NCBI GenBank assembly: GCA_024691325.1
Contig: JAILNR010000053.1
Coordinates: forward strand, 1 to 55,490
Reading direction: 5' to 3'
Source of the DNA: Saccharofermentans sp.
Lineage (GTDB): Bacteria > Bacillota > Clostridia > Saccharofermentanales > Saccharofermentanaceae
DNA: 55,490 nt
Both the position numbers and the translations under genes were made by a program. The notes below the pieces were generated by a model. The model was not told where the DNA came from. It ran no database searches and was given only the letters and a program-made list of their open reading frames with translations. Positions 27,524 through 36,870 of the stretch are shown piece by piece (position 1 is the first letter of the stretch; each line of letters begins with the position of its first letter).

Positions 27524-27542
27524 CCCCCCCGATAAGCTTATC
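27524..27542. promoter_or_regulatory. G7 ribosome-binding tract and 12-bp palindrome between lipoprotein and helicase genes
   Basis: The only ribosome-binding site for the helicase TTG start is a run of seven G (minus strand, 27530-27524) followed by AG. Next to it, GATAAGCTTATC (27531-27542) is a perfect palindrome that includes the lipoprotein stop codon. The homopolymer could slip and change spacing. No promoter is seen in this 20-base gap, so the two genes share a message. Confidence 0.5.
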
Positions 27543-29172
27543 TTGTAAGTATTACATACGAGATGACATGATTATGCCCGGGTTCCCACAGACGCATCTC
27601 GATGTAGGAGTCCTCATCGTATTCGTCAGCAGGAAGGAAGACTTCGATCTCATGTGTAAAGGGTTCCGTTACATGCAAAATCTGGGCATCAACGATCTGG
27701 TCACCGTCTATCCACCAGTCAACCTCAAACGAATCTCCCACATTAAATGTAAGATCATAGTAGTTGGTGATATAAAGACCATCATCCTCGAAGCAGTAAC
27801 CTACGGTATTAAGTACTCCGGGCTCCTTCGAGTAGTGCATATAGAACCCATTCTCATCAGGGGATGAATAGCCATACACGATGCTGTTATCTTCACACCA
27901 TGAAGGAACTTCCTCATATGTATCAACCGCCTGGTTCGGATGATCGGGATTTTCAAAAGAAGGATCGGAAGTTAAATTGTTAATCAGGGAATCATACTGT
28001 TCCTGCGTAATCTCACCTGCAGAATAGAGACGCTCGATTGCAGCTTCCGTACAACTTTGGATCATATCCTCCGAAGGACCGAACGCATCTTCATCAGGTT
28101 CTATGATCAGACTGTCTGATATCCATATGCCGGGATCATTCGAATACGGATCATACATAAAATCCAATGCGTAAGGTTCAGGATCAGCATCAGGTATCGC
28201 CTGAGCCAGAGTGTTATAAAGCAGCGCCGCCTGAGAATCAAGTATCTGTTCCATATCCGCATCCGGATTCGAACATCTTATGTAGTTCATATAATAGTTG
28301 ATAAGAAACTCTCTGGAATTTAACTGTTCACAAAGATAATCCGTCGAAGGAGCGGACCCCGTAACGTAAATATCATAACCATCAGCCTCAAACTGTGCGT
28401 TATGTTCCATGATGTAAGTCATATATGCTTCGACAAACTCAGTGGCAGCGGCATCTGATTCCGGACCTTGCTGAGCAGAAAACATATGATCATAAACACG
28501 AAGATCCGTCAGGTCCAGATCGATGAAAGAGGTGCCCGCAGAAGATGCGAGTTCATTAAATGCCGTTATCGCCAATTCTTCTGCCTGGTCAGGCGATGTT
28601 CTTACGGGAACAATGAATTGGCCCATCAACGAAGCAAACACTTTTATCAGTCTTCTTGCAGAAGTCTTATTAAGAACCCATGCTTCATCTCTCTCATCAT
28701 ATGAGAAGTTCAGATTCATGGTCTTCTCATCCTTATCAAATGAATCCAACGCTTCGATGTACTCATCACTTGTATATAAAGTTTGTGAGAAAAACGGGTT
28801 CTGTGTGCCTACCATCGAAACAACAAATTCATCAATATCGATATAGGACATAGTAACTTTAGCTCTTGCAGTGCCCTCACGTTTATCAATCTCAAGTATC
28901 TCAACATCCTCGATCTCCGTTAAAGAAATCGCATGAAGAATGATGTCTTGATTGTCTGCGTCAAGGTCCAGCAGGAACTCCAAATATCTTCTTGCATCGC
29001 CTCCCTCGACGAGATCATCGAGAGTATCATCATCTCCACTCGTGAAAGACTCTATAAACTGTTCAGGTATAGAGGTTATCTGCTCTTCATCCTGCCTGGT
29101 TTTTACCGCACAGCCCGACAGAGCCGCAACAGATATTGCCAAAGTAAGCGCAGTTATCTTTTTTACATTCAT
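27538..29172 (-). CDS. Secreted lipoprotein, paralogue family (long form)
   Basis: 544 residues; lipobox LSGC near residue 21. First repeat ends with WVLNKTSARRLIKVF, second with VTGSAPSTDYLCEQL, then helix ITQEQYDSLINNL. A C-terminal beta domain begins NQAVDTYEEVP and contains FYMHYSKEPG, WWIDG and HEIEVFLPADEYD; the same layout recurs in the paralogue at 40.5-42.2 kb. Start is behind AGAGGATGAGAAT. It is the first gene of the helicase operon. Confidence 0.8.
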   Translation of the reverse strand: MNVKKITALTLAISVAALSGCAVKTRQDEEQITSIPEQFIESFTSGDDDTLDDLVEGGDARRYLEFLLDLDADNQDIILHAISLTEIEDVEILEIDKREGTARAKVTMSYIDIDEFVVSMVGTQNPFFSQTLYTSDEYIEALDSFDKDEKTMNLNFSYDERDEAWVLNKTSARRLIKVFASLMGQFIVPVRTSPDQAEELAITAFNELASSAGTSFIDLDLTDLRVYDHMFSAQQGPESDAAATEFVEAYMTYIMEHNAQFEADGYDIYVTGSAPSTDYLCEQLNSREFLINYYMNYIRCSNPDADMEQILDSQAALLYNTLAQAIPDADPEPYALDFMYDPYSNDPGIWISDSLIIEPDEDAFGPSEDMIQSCTEAAIERLYSAGEITQEQYDSLINNLTSDPSFENPDHPNQAVDTYEEVPSWCEDNSIVYGYSSPDENGFYMHYSKEPGVLNTVGYCFEDDGLYITNYYDLTFNVGDSFEVDWWIDGDQIVDAQILHVTEPFTHEIEVFLPADEYDEDSYIEMRLWEPGHNHVISYVILTR

Positions 29173-29203
29173 ATTCTCATCCTCTTAAATCCGTAATGTG
29201 TAT

Positions 29204-29232
29204 ATATTAAAAGATTTTGAGGATACTTACAA
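29204..29232 (-). promoter_or_regulatory. Promoter of the lipoprotein/helicase operon
   Basis: TTGTAA (29232-29227), 17 bases, TAATAT (29209-29204) on the minus strand, 31 bases before the lipoprotein ATG and just after the serine hydrolase stop. Confidence 0.65.
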
Positions 29233-29242
29233 CCGTGCGGAA

Positions 29243-30994
29243 TCAGCGCCAGATCTGCATATATATCAGCAATACGATATCAATTACCGCAAACAAAGAT
29301 ACAAGGACATTGTAGATTCTTCTTACCATAGACATCTGTTTACGCTTATGGATGTAATTCCTGATTCCATATGAAGTAAGAATAATCAGCATAACCATAA
29401 ACACAGTAATTACCGGGAATATCCATAGATAAGCATTATGAGGCACCCACGCGGTAATAAGAACGGCCAACAAAACTATATTAAAAACGATCAGGACCTC
29501 AATGAAAGATACTGCTGCACTCCACCTTCCCAAGGGTACCGCGAAGGGCTTCTTTCTGATCTTGCCGATGATAAACCTTATAAGCTTCACGATAAGACTT
29601 ATTACCGCAAATATGACGCCTATTACCGCACTATAGATCAGTATCACCTCAAACAGCGCCGCACCTGCCGGAACAAGATAATAATCACCATACGGATACT
29701 CTATCTTCGCTATGCCGTCATTCTCGTTATAAGACCACGCAAAATCAGAAAGCTCATCCTGCGTTACATAAGCTGCTCCCATTATCTTGAAGTGGCCTTT
29801 AAGGACAGTTCTTGCCGGATGGTAAAAGCCTTCCTGCAAGCCGTCTGCTGCCGGTCCGTCCCATGCGGACTCACCATAGATAAGTTCGAACATATCACCG
29901 TTAAAGTAACCCTCGCCAAGCTGATTCGTCATGACGACCGCACCCGTCTGCTGCTCAGGATCGAATGTTATGTAAGACGAACAACCTTGCGTATTACCGC
30001 CGTGTCCGTAAGTATTGCTGCCATAAGGAAGCGCCCAGAATCCGTGGGCATTTTTCACCACTCCGGTGTTGCCGTAATACGATGTCGCGGACATCATCAC
30101 ATCAAATGTACCCGGGTCCCCGAACAAAGGACACTCATCCTGAACAAAACTTGAAGCATAAGTAATGTAGTCCTCAAGCGTGGACACACACGAACCCGCA
30201 GGATAAAGCTCAATAAGATAGAACGCATTACCCAGGGGTGTTTTCCCCGCATAGCACATCAGATTTTCGCGCTGCCCGCGCACCCACCCGTTATCACTCA
30301 AGTCAGGAGCAAGAGCGGAGTGCTCCATGCCAAGCGGCTCGAAAATATTCTCATGCACATAATCACAGAAGCTCATCCCGGAAACGCGCTCCACGATGTA
30401 GCCTGCAAGAGCGACACCCCAGTTCGAGTATGCGGTTACGGTGTCGGGCTCGAAGATCTGCACGGGCTGATCGATTTGAAGAGCATCCTCAAGCGACAGG
30501 AAATCATACTGCGGGCGCAGGAACATATCCGTGTAGTATTCCTGGAACCCGGCCCTGTGATTCATCAGATCAATCATGCGGATTGGAGTGTCATAACTTA
30601 AGTTTGTAAGGAAACCATCGGGAAGATACTCGCGGATATCCTCCTCAAGATCGATCTTCCCCTGTTCCCACAATTGCATGACGCTCACCCACACCAATGT
30701 CTTAGTGGAGGACCCCCAGTCAAACACGGTATTCTCATCTACAGGGGTCTGCTCCTCAAGATTGGAGTAACCGTAGTAGCCCTGATAATTGACTCCGTTC
30801 TCATCGAAGACGGCGACCGCCATTCCGGCTGCTGTATCTATATGGTCCTGATAGAATGCGTCTATCTTTTGTCCTATTGTGCCTTCGTAAACGGGTTTGG
30901 GACTTTCTTCTTTAGTTCCCGAACATGCAGAGACTGCTGCAAGTGATATTGCAGCAGTCATTGTGACAGCAAGAGTCTTCCTGATAAATCTCAT
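29243..30994 (-). CDS. Lipoprotein class C beta-lactamase-like serine hydrolase with membrane tail
   Basis: 583 residues. Lipobox VSAC near residue 24, then a penicillin-binding-protein-like domain: SxxK in WGSSTKTLVW, YxN in YSNWG and HGG in YGHGGNTQG. After residue ~430 come about five hydrophobic helices, ending in LVSLFAVIDIVLLIYMQIW. Likely a peptidase or esterase acting at the outer membrane face; antibiotic hydrolysis is not implied. The ATG at 30994 is preferred over a TTG two codons earlier; it lies two bases after the upstream stop. Confidence 0.85.
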   Translation of the reverse strand: MRFIRKTLAVTMTAAISLAAVSACSGTKEESPKPVYEGTIGQKIDAFYQDHIDTAAGMAVAVFDENGVNYQGYYGYSNLEEQTPVDENTVFDWGSSTKTLVWVSVMQLWEQGKIDLEEDIREYLPDGFLTNLSYDTPIRMIDLMNHRAGFQEYYTDMFLRPQYDFLSLEDALQIDQPVQIFEPDTVTAYSNWGVALAGYIVERVSGMSFCDYVHENIFEPLGMEHSALAPDLSDNGWVRGQRENLMCYAGKTPLGNAFYLIELYPAGSCVSTLEDYITYASSFVQDECPLFGDPGTFDVMMSATSYYGNTGVVKNAHGFWALPYGSNTYGHGGNTQGCSSYITFDPEQQTGAVVMTNQLGEGYFNGDMFELIYGESAWDGPAADGLQEGFYHPARTVLKGHFKIMGAAYVTQDELSDFAWSYNENDGIAKIEYPYGDYYLVPAGAALFEVILIYSAVIGVIFAVISLIVKLIRFIIGKIRKKPFAVPLGRWSAAVSFIEVLIVFNIVLLAVLITAWVPHNAYLWIFPVITVFMVMLIILTSYGIRNYIHKRKQMSMVRRIYNVLVSLFAVIDIVLLIYMQIWR

Positions 30995-30996
30995 AC

Positions 30997-32595
30997 TCAA
31001 CCAATCTCGATGTTTCCTGTATCACATGTGGCAGTGATCACTCCGGATCCCGTACCTTCACTATGATAGCTTGTCCCCTCATCTACACCGGCGACCTCAA
31101 CATTTGCAAGATCACTTTCAATATCAATTGTATAATAACCGATGTCATCAATACCACTTATCTCGATGTTGCCGAAGTCAGACTCGACGTTAGCAATCTC
31201 GAAGTCAATATTTGACAGTTCGATATTGCCTGCAGCCGCTTCAAGAGCAAGTGTATTGATAGCGCTGTTTTCAAGCTCATAGTTGCCGGCATCAGTACTA
31301 ATCCTTACCGTATCAGCCGTACAATTCCTGATCTCGATATTACCTGCATCAAGTTCGCCCGTCATGCCGGTGAATGTCAGATAATTGAGCTCGAGATTAC
31401 CGGCATCCATGTTCACGTTAATGTCGCCTACTTCGGTGCCCTCAGGTATTGTGATCACGACCTCGGGACCATTATTGAAAACTCCGATGTCCTGATTTCT
31501 ATTAACATGCTGTGAGATCAAAAGCTGTCCTTCATCGTATGTAATCTCGGGCATGAGTTCCTCTTGTCCTTCGTAATTTGCTTCTATAGAATCAACACTT
31601 CCTGTGCTGATAACTACTGAACACGCTTCCGCGTCTATAGAGATCGTGTCGATCACGCCGGAATCATCATAATCAATATCATAAACGTATGTGTATTTAT
31701 CATTATCTCCGAAGAAGATCTTCGTTACCTTAACGATTCCTATAACTGCTGCGACTCCCAACACGATAACAGCAATGATGATGCTGATAACAATAGGGGC
31801 CTTGCTTACCTTGCGGTCGGACTTGGGAATGAATTCCTCACTCATGTTTCCCGCCCCGTTAAGCTCAAGAAGTCTGTCGTAGCCATTCATGCGGACATTA
31901 GACGATACGATGAGAAAAACTCCGATTGCAACGGACAAGAAAAAGACAAGACCGCCCAGATTATCTAATCCGATTGCATCAACGACGATAGGCCAGCTGA
32001 CACTTAAGATGCAAAGAGCGATACCGATGGCAACCTGCATGCTGTAAGTGGGCTTGAAACGCGTTCTCTCATTTCTTACATAGTCAGATATCTCAATACC
32101 TAAGGATACCCGGTCATTATTAATCTCCTTGAACTCACCGTTCTTGGATGCTGATATTACAAATAACACAACTGCAGCTGCGATAAATACAAAGAATCCG
32201 AAAGCACCCAACGCGTCACTTATGCCAATCAACTCAGTCATCATAGGGCACGTAACGCTCAGAATACATAATGCTATTGCAAGAGGTATAAGAAGAGATC
32301 TCGTTCCTACTGTGCTTAAGTACTCCTTTACTCTGTCGAGCGTGAGCATCGGCTTTGCGGGTGCTGCATTATTCTTAATCTCCATCGACAGGCCGATCGA
32401 CTGTGCAACCTCATCAAGATTTCCAAACTCAGAAATAACGATGCCTACCGCTTCATTCTCAGTCTTCCCCTCGTTTGTCAGTTCTTCGAATTTATCTTCC
32501 ATCATCGAAAGAAGCTCCGCCTTTGCCTTGCGCACTTCCTCCGTATTGGGAAGATTGCGGAACATGTTATCAAGATAATTCCTTATAGTATTCAT
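30997..32595 (-). CDS. DUF1700/HAAS membrane protein with DUF4097 adhesin-like domain
   Basis: 532 residues. The N-terminus NTIRNYLDNMFRNLP and EAVGIVISEFGNLDEVA is the HAAS/DUF1700 helical domain typical of PadR partners. Five or so membrane helices follow (about 95-290), then an outer beta-strand repeat domain (about 320-532) with recurrent turns such as DAGNLEL, DAGNIEI, DAGNYEL, AAGNIEL and DFGNIEI. It is encoded 13 bases after padR. PadR/DUF1700/DUF4097 trios are thought to respond to envelope stress; the ligand is unknown. Confidence 0.88.
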   Translation of the reverse strand: MNTIRNYLDNMFRNLPNTEEVRKAKAELLSMMEDKFEELTNEGKTENEAVGIVISEFGNLDEVAQSIGLSMEIKNNAAPAKPMLTLDRVKEYLSTVGTRSLLIPLAIALCILSVTCPMMTELIGISDALGAFGFFVFIAAAVVLFVISASKNGEFKEINNDRVSLGIEISDYVRNERTRFKPTYSMQVAIGIALCILSVSWPIVVDAIGLDNLGGLVFFLSVAIGVFLIVSSNVRMNGYDRLLELNGAGNMSEEFIPKSDRKVSKAPIVISIIIAVIVLGVAAVIGIVKVTKIFFGDNDKYTYVYDIDYDDSGVIDTISIDAEACSVVISTGSVDSIEANYEGQEELMPEITYDEGQLLISQHVNRNQDIGVFNNGPEVVITIPEGTEVGDINVNMDAGNLELNYLTFTGMTGELDAGNIEIRNCTADTVRISTDAGNYELENSAINTLALEAAAGNIELSNIDFEIANVESDFGNIEISGIDDIGYYTIDIESDLANVEVAGVDEGTSYHSEGTGSGVITATCDTGNIEIG

Positions 32596-32608
32596 TTTCT
32601 AACCCACC

Positions 32609-32941
32609 TCACTTAACAATAAACTTCTCTATAACTTCCTTTGTCAGATTCCACTCTTCACACTTAGCCTGATAATATGCTCTGCCTGAATCCGTGATTC
32701 TGTAGTATGTCCTCTTCTTTCCCCCTGATAAGACCTCATCCGTAAAAGACTCGATATATCCGTTCTTCTCCATTCTCGTAAAAGCTGAATACAAAGTTGT
32801 CTCCTTGATGATGTACTTCTCATCTGTATTGGTCCTTATCCTCTTGGACAATTCATATCCGTAAGACGGGCCGTCAAGAAGCAGATACAAGATGATCGTG
32901 TCGTTGTATCCTCTAATGATGTCGCTGCTTATCTCAGCCAT
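32609..32941 (-). CDS. PadR-family transcriptional repressor
   Basis: 110-residue winged helix. DTIILYLLLDGPSYGYELSKRI and KETTLYSAFTRMEKNGYIES form the DNA-binding domain, with wing KKRTYYRITDSG. Short PadR-s2 type, with a single C-terminal helix for dimerisation. It heads the operon with the membrane sensor and serine hydrolase and probably represses itself through the palindrome 50 bases upstream. Confidence 0.94.
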   Translation of the reverse strand: MAEISSDIIRGYNDTIILYLLLDGPSYGYELSKRIRTNTDEKYIIKETTLYSAFTRMEKNGYIESFTDEVLSGGKKRTYYRITDSGRAYYQAKCEEWNLTKEVIEKFIVK

Positions 32942-32989
32942 GATGCTTCCCCTTTCGATATACTTTATCTGTCGTTCCTTCGACTATCG

Positions 32990-33008
32990 TACTACGCGTG
33001 TCGTAGTA
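32990..33008. promoter_or_regulatory. 19-bp palindromic operator upstream of padR
   Basis: TACTACG (32990-32996), a five-base centre and CGTAGTA (33002-33008). It abuts the -10 and covers the transcription start, as expected for an autorepressor site. Binding by PadR is inferred. Confidence 0.75.
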
Positions 33009-33037
33009 AATATAACACCCGTATAAATCGATGTCAA
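33009..33037 (-). promoter_or_regulatory. padR operon promoter
   Basis: TTGACA (33037-33032), 17-base spacer, TATATT (33014-33009) on the minus strand: nearly consensus. Its start site falls inside the palindrome 32990-33008. Confidence 0.85.
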
Positions 33038-33047
33038 CAGAAAAAAC

Positions 33048-34874
33048 TCAGAAGCTTAAATAATCTATCTGTCTGTTGGTGGAATATACTTCTACTTGTG
33101 CATCGTAGAAGCGGATACTGACAGGACCCTCAAGTCCTGTAAGGTCAAAGTATGCAGTATCAGATTCATCTGCGTAAAGAACCAGCGTCTCTATCACAGT
33201 TCCATCGCCGCAGGTTACATCTGCGTATATAAAATCCTCTCCGTCAACCGAATCACGTACTATCTTAAGAAGTGTATTTTCAGGTGATGGTACAGTCAGT
33301 ATGTTATCTGACAACTGAAGCATGTCCCATGTGCCGCTGTCGCCCAGATATTCCCGTACAGCTTCTTCAGGAAGAAATCTTGCGACGAGATCATAATCAT
33401 TAGCTACAAACTGAATGTTATCAGGATACAGATCAATAACCGCGAGACTCTGATCAATGTCATTTCCCACCATAGCCTTATAGATATCTTTGTCCGGCAC
33501 TATGGCATTCTCGATCTGATAATCAAGATCGTAGTCTTCATATTCCCAGATCATATAACCTTTACGGTCCGCACAGTACAGATATACAGGGCTCCAGTCA
33601 TATCCGTTCATGATAAGACAATCGTCCTCACGGGTTATCCTTGATATGTAATCGAATGAATTCTTGTTAACAGGATCTGTATGTATTATCTTGTCGCGGT
33701 TAATTGTATCCGAAGCAAAGGCGCCCAACAGTACAATCACCACAGCAGTTATAGCGGCAGGCAATTTGTATTTCTTCATCAGAAGGAACAGATTATACAC
33801 CATGATTCCCAAAGCAAATGCGAGAAACGGCGTGATCGAGATAAGATAATAAGAATGAACATAGAACAGATTGAAGCAAACTATTATCACGAACAAAGGC
33901 GAGACAATGCTTAAAAGAAACCTCTTAAGGAACGGTCTGTTCCTGTTTACGAGATACAGAACAAACAGGACCGGGATCCACATCTGTCCGCACATGTTGT
34001 AAATCCTGTATCCTATCATTTTCCAACACGCAGGCGTCAGTCTTTCCATCGGAGAAGCAAACAACCACGAGTTCAGACTTCCTGTAGCAAGATGCTGCAT
34101 TCCGATGTTTCCTGAAAGCTTTACCGCATCTGTATATCTGTTCCAGAACACAACCGGGATCACTGGCAAAATGCATATGGCGATAAGCAGTAAAATGTCA
34201 AAGGAATAATCGATTCTCTTTTTACGGACGAAGTGAACAATAATTATCACACCAAGTAAAAACGCATAAGGAAACATCGTTGTGGATTTGCATAGATAAG
34301 CAAGGATACCGGATATCAATGCAGCAAAAGCATATTTCCTTTTTCCTTTTAGAACTTTTATAGAACTGTATACGTAAACGAGCGCCAGCAACACTGACAA
34401 ATAATCTATCAGTGCCGCTCTCGACCAAAGAATATCGTAAGGCATAAACAGGAACACAATTGCAGTAATGTCAGCAACGGTTTGATTTACAAACTCACAT
34501 ATAAACTTCCAAAGAACGACCGCCGTGAGCATGAATATAACGATACTTACTATGTTCGCGCATAAAGTGATGTTTTGCATTCCCGTAAGCTTTAAGACCA
34601 GATAAACGATCACCTGATAAACGGGGAACTCGAACGGTATAGTCCAGGGCGGCCCCATAACAGGAGTCTGGTACCCGATTATCTTAAGGCCGTCGTTAAG
34701 AAAACTCTGAACAGTTATAAGTGTCTGTGCCTGACGGAATGAATGCGGCTGATAGTACAAAGGTCCATTAATATTAATGAATCTGACAGCAAATGCTGCA
34801 GCAAGTGTAACTAATCTTAAAACCCGTGAAAGCCCGGATGATTTCTTTTGCAAGGGCTTCTCAGCCTCAGTCAT
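33048..34874 (-). CDS. Polytopic GT-C (GT39-like) glycosyltransferase
   Basis: 608 residues with about eleven helices up to residue ~400, then a ~200-residue outer beta domain. The first loop has an acidic/aromatic stretch (NINGPLYYQPHSFRQAQ) where GT39/ArnT-type enzymes bind lipid-linked sugars, and WSRAALIDY follows a few helices later. Probably transfers a sugar from a polyprenyl carrier to an outside acceptor. The ATG at 34874 is chosen because GAGG lies 6 bases before it; it overlaps the upstream stop by 8 bases. Last gene of the glycan operon. Confidence 0.7.
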   Translation of the reverse strand: MTEAEKPLQKKSSGLSRVLRLVTLAAAFAVRFININGPLYYQPHSFRQAQTLITVQSFLNDGLKIIGYQTPVMGPPWTIPFEFPVYQVIVYLVLKLTGMQNITLCANIVSIVIFMLTAVVLWKFICEFVNQTVADITAIVFLFMPYDILWSRAALIDYLSVLLALVYVYSSIKVLKGKRKYAFAALISGILAYLCKSTTMFPYAFLLGVIIIVHFVRKKRIDYSFDILLLIAICILPVIPVVFWNRYTDAVKLSGNIGMQHLATGSLNSWLFASPMERLTPACWKMIGYRIYNMCGQMWIPVLFVLYLVNRNRPFLKRFLLSIVSPLFVIIVCFNLFYVHSYYLISITPFLAFALGIMVYNLFLLMKKYKLPAAITAVVIVLLGAFASDTINRDKIIHTDPVNKNSFDYISRITREDDCLIMNGYDWSPVYLYCADRKGYMIWEYEDYDLDYQIENAIVPDKDIYKAMVGNDIDQSLAVIDLYPDNIQFVANDYDLVARFLPEEAVREYLGDSGTWDMLQLSDNILTVPSPENTLLKIVRDSVDGEDFIYADVTCGDGTVIETLVLYADESDTAYFDLTGLEGPVSIRFYDAQVEVYSTNRQIDYLSF

Positions 34875-36870
34875 TTGTGGCCTCATATTCCGTAACAGTA
34901 TATGTTAAGTTCTGATCATAAAGCTCAGCCGTCGGTCCCCAGAATCTTATAGCCGTTATATGCACTTCAGATCCGTCGGGCAAAACAGCGTCCAGAGGAA
35001 GATCTCTTCCATAAGAACCCGGGATAATAACGAAATTAGTGTCAGATCCGTCTGAGAAAGTAATATCAACATATAGAGGTCTTACGCGGTAGAACAGGCT
35101 GTAAAGCTTAACAATCGGAGGCTGATGTAATTCGAGTCTTATAGTTCTCATGTTTCCGTTATACGGAAGATCTATCAAATCCTGAATACCCGATGAATAT
35201 GAATCGCTGGTAACAGGTTCAAAAACATCATTGTTATCTGTGTGCCTTAAGAGGAATATCTCACGATCCTCGTACTGATGAGACAATCCGCTATACTCGT
35301 AATTCTCCATGATGGATCCGTAAGTCTCCGGCGCTTCCCAAGGGAAGAATCTGTAATCAATTGCTTTTGCTTCGCATATTATGAACTCAGGAGCCTCGGA
35401 ACTTGCGAAGAATTCACCATTCATGTGATCTATATATTCATCAAAGGCAACATAAGCCTGCAAGGAAGGATAATTAACATAATTAAGATCTTCCTCGGCA
35501 TCCCACAGGATATCCCATGGATAAGCGGTCACTGTATTGTCCCCTATACAACTTCTAATCTGTTCGGGAAGCCTTGTATAGACAACAACTCTATTCGAGA
35601 ACAATCCGCCTGAGTGATTGCTGATAAGCATTCCGGAAACACACATGAAGAGCACCGGTACCAGATATGTGGATATAGTCTGAACCTTCTTCATCTTCTT
35701 AAAAAGGCCAAACTTACTGACTGCAAGAAATACAAAGGCAAATAGACATATGCCGATGAGATCATAGGACATCAATTTAAGTTCAAATGACGGATTCGAA
35801 GACAAATATCTGTATGCTATGGAACACGGTGCAAAACAGATGACAAACACCTGGTACAGAGGATATTCCTTCGACGCATTCTTCGTATCCAAAAGGTGTA
35901 AAAAACAAAGAAGCATGAGCGCCATTCCAGCTATTCCAAAAGACACTATAAAATGTTCCCTGTCCGCCCTGACAACAACTGATTTGTACGCATACAAAAG
36001 CGGAATCATACAGAAGACACCCGAGTAAAAAAACCTTTTACGGAAAAGTATTATCACCACATAAACCGCACCGACCAAAAGGAACGCAGCGATTATATAT
36101 ATCGTCTTATTTATCGGGAAGGCGCGTGTCATCGCACCGCTGTAACCCGAAGACAGCAACAGCATGCTCTTGTAGTACTTAAACAGATCTTTGAATGACG
36201 GGTTATAGATCAGATAGAACACAGCGCATAGTACCGGCGTTAATGCCGTCATGATAACAAAATGCTTGTATGTGTTTCTTTCACGGAAACTCTTGTCAAT
36301 TAAAGCAAGTACAAGGAAAGCCACGATGAACAAACCTGACACCACAGCAAGGTCAAACTTAACGAGTGTAAGAAGCGCTGTCGTAAGACACAGAAGGCCA
36401 AAAGAGAACACTCCTTTTTTGAACCTGAAAGCGGTGACACACATTAAAAGAAGACTGAAGATAACAAAAGAACTCTCGGTCTCGACAAATAAAGACAGAG
36501 AGCCCAGTAAAAGAGCGTTTATAACCGAATTTTCCTGTTTGTTTATCAGCTTAAATAAAGCATAAAAATCAAAAGCCGACAGAACCCCTGCGAAGATAAT
36601 GGAAGGTATAAGATTCTTTCCCAAAGGATAAAGAAGATACCCCAGAGGTCCGTAGGTAAAGAAAAGATTCTTACCGGATACACTTCCCATCTGATCCAGA
36701 TGATTAAGTGCATATATCCAGGACGCATCGAGTGTATATCCCGTATTATCGAAGATCACGGGATTAGATATAAATATATCAACCACCCGGAATACAAAAA
36801 GCAAAATAAGAAGTCCGTATATAAACTTCCAGACAAACTTCTTAAATCTGTCAGATAAAACTGCAGTCAT
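34867..36870 (-). CDS. Large polytopic membrane protein, GT-C-like
   Basis: 667 residues, about eleven helices to residue ~420, then an outer beta-rich domain of ~240. Early outer loop NTGYTLDASWIYALNHLDQ contains Asp residues in a position like GT-C catalytic loops. I do not recognise an exact family. Its C-terminal domain ends RFWGPTAELYDQNLTYTV. It overlaps the GT2 gene (ATGA) and the next gene, so a concerted role in building or transferring a surface glycan is inferred. Confidence 0.65.
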   Translation of the reverse strand: MTAVLSDRFKKFVWKFIYGLLILLFVFRVVDIFISNPVIFDNTGYTLDASWIYALNHLDQMGSVSGKNLFFTYGPLGYLLYPLGKNLIPSIIFAGVLSAFDFYALFKLINKQENSVINALLLGSLSLFVETESSFVIFSLLLMCVTAFRFKKGVFSFGLLCLTTALLTLVKFDLAVVSGLFIVAFLVLALIDKSFRERNTYKHFVIMTALTPVLCAVFYLIYNPSFKDLFKYYKSMLLLSSGYSGAMTRAFPINKTIYIIAAFLLVGAVYVVIILFRKRFFYSGVFCMIPLLYAYKSVVVRADREHFIVSFGIAGMALMLLCFLHLLDTKNASKEYPLYQVFVICFAPCSIAYRYLSSNPSFELKLMSYDLIGICLFAFVFLAVSKFGLFKKMKKVQTISTYLVPVLFMCVSGMLISNHSGGLFSNRVVVYTRLPEQIRSCIGDNTVTAYPWDILWDAEEDLNYVNYPSLQAYVAFDEYIDHMNGEFFASSEAPEFIICEAKAIDYRFFPWEAPETYGSIMENYEYSGLSHQYEDREIFLLRHTDNNDVFEPVTSDSYSSGIQDLIDLPYNGNMRTIRLELHQPPIVKLYSLFYRVRPLYVDITFSDGSDTNFVIIPGSYGRDLPLDAVLPDGSEVHITAIRFWGPTAELYDQNLTYTVTEYEATND

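Noticed and set aside
29438..30154. 238-codon plus-strand frame opposite the serine hydrolase
   Set aside because: Arg-rich, no start signal, shadow of a gene with intact active-site motifs.
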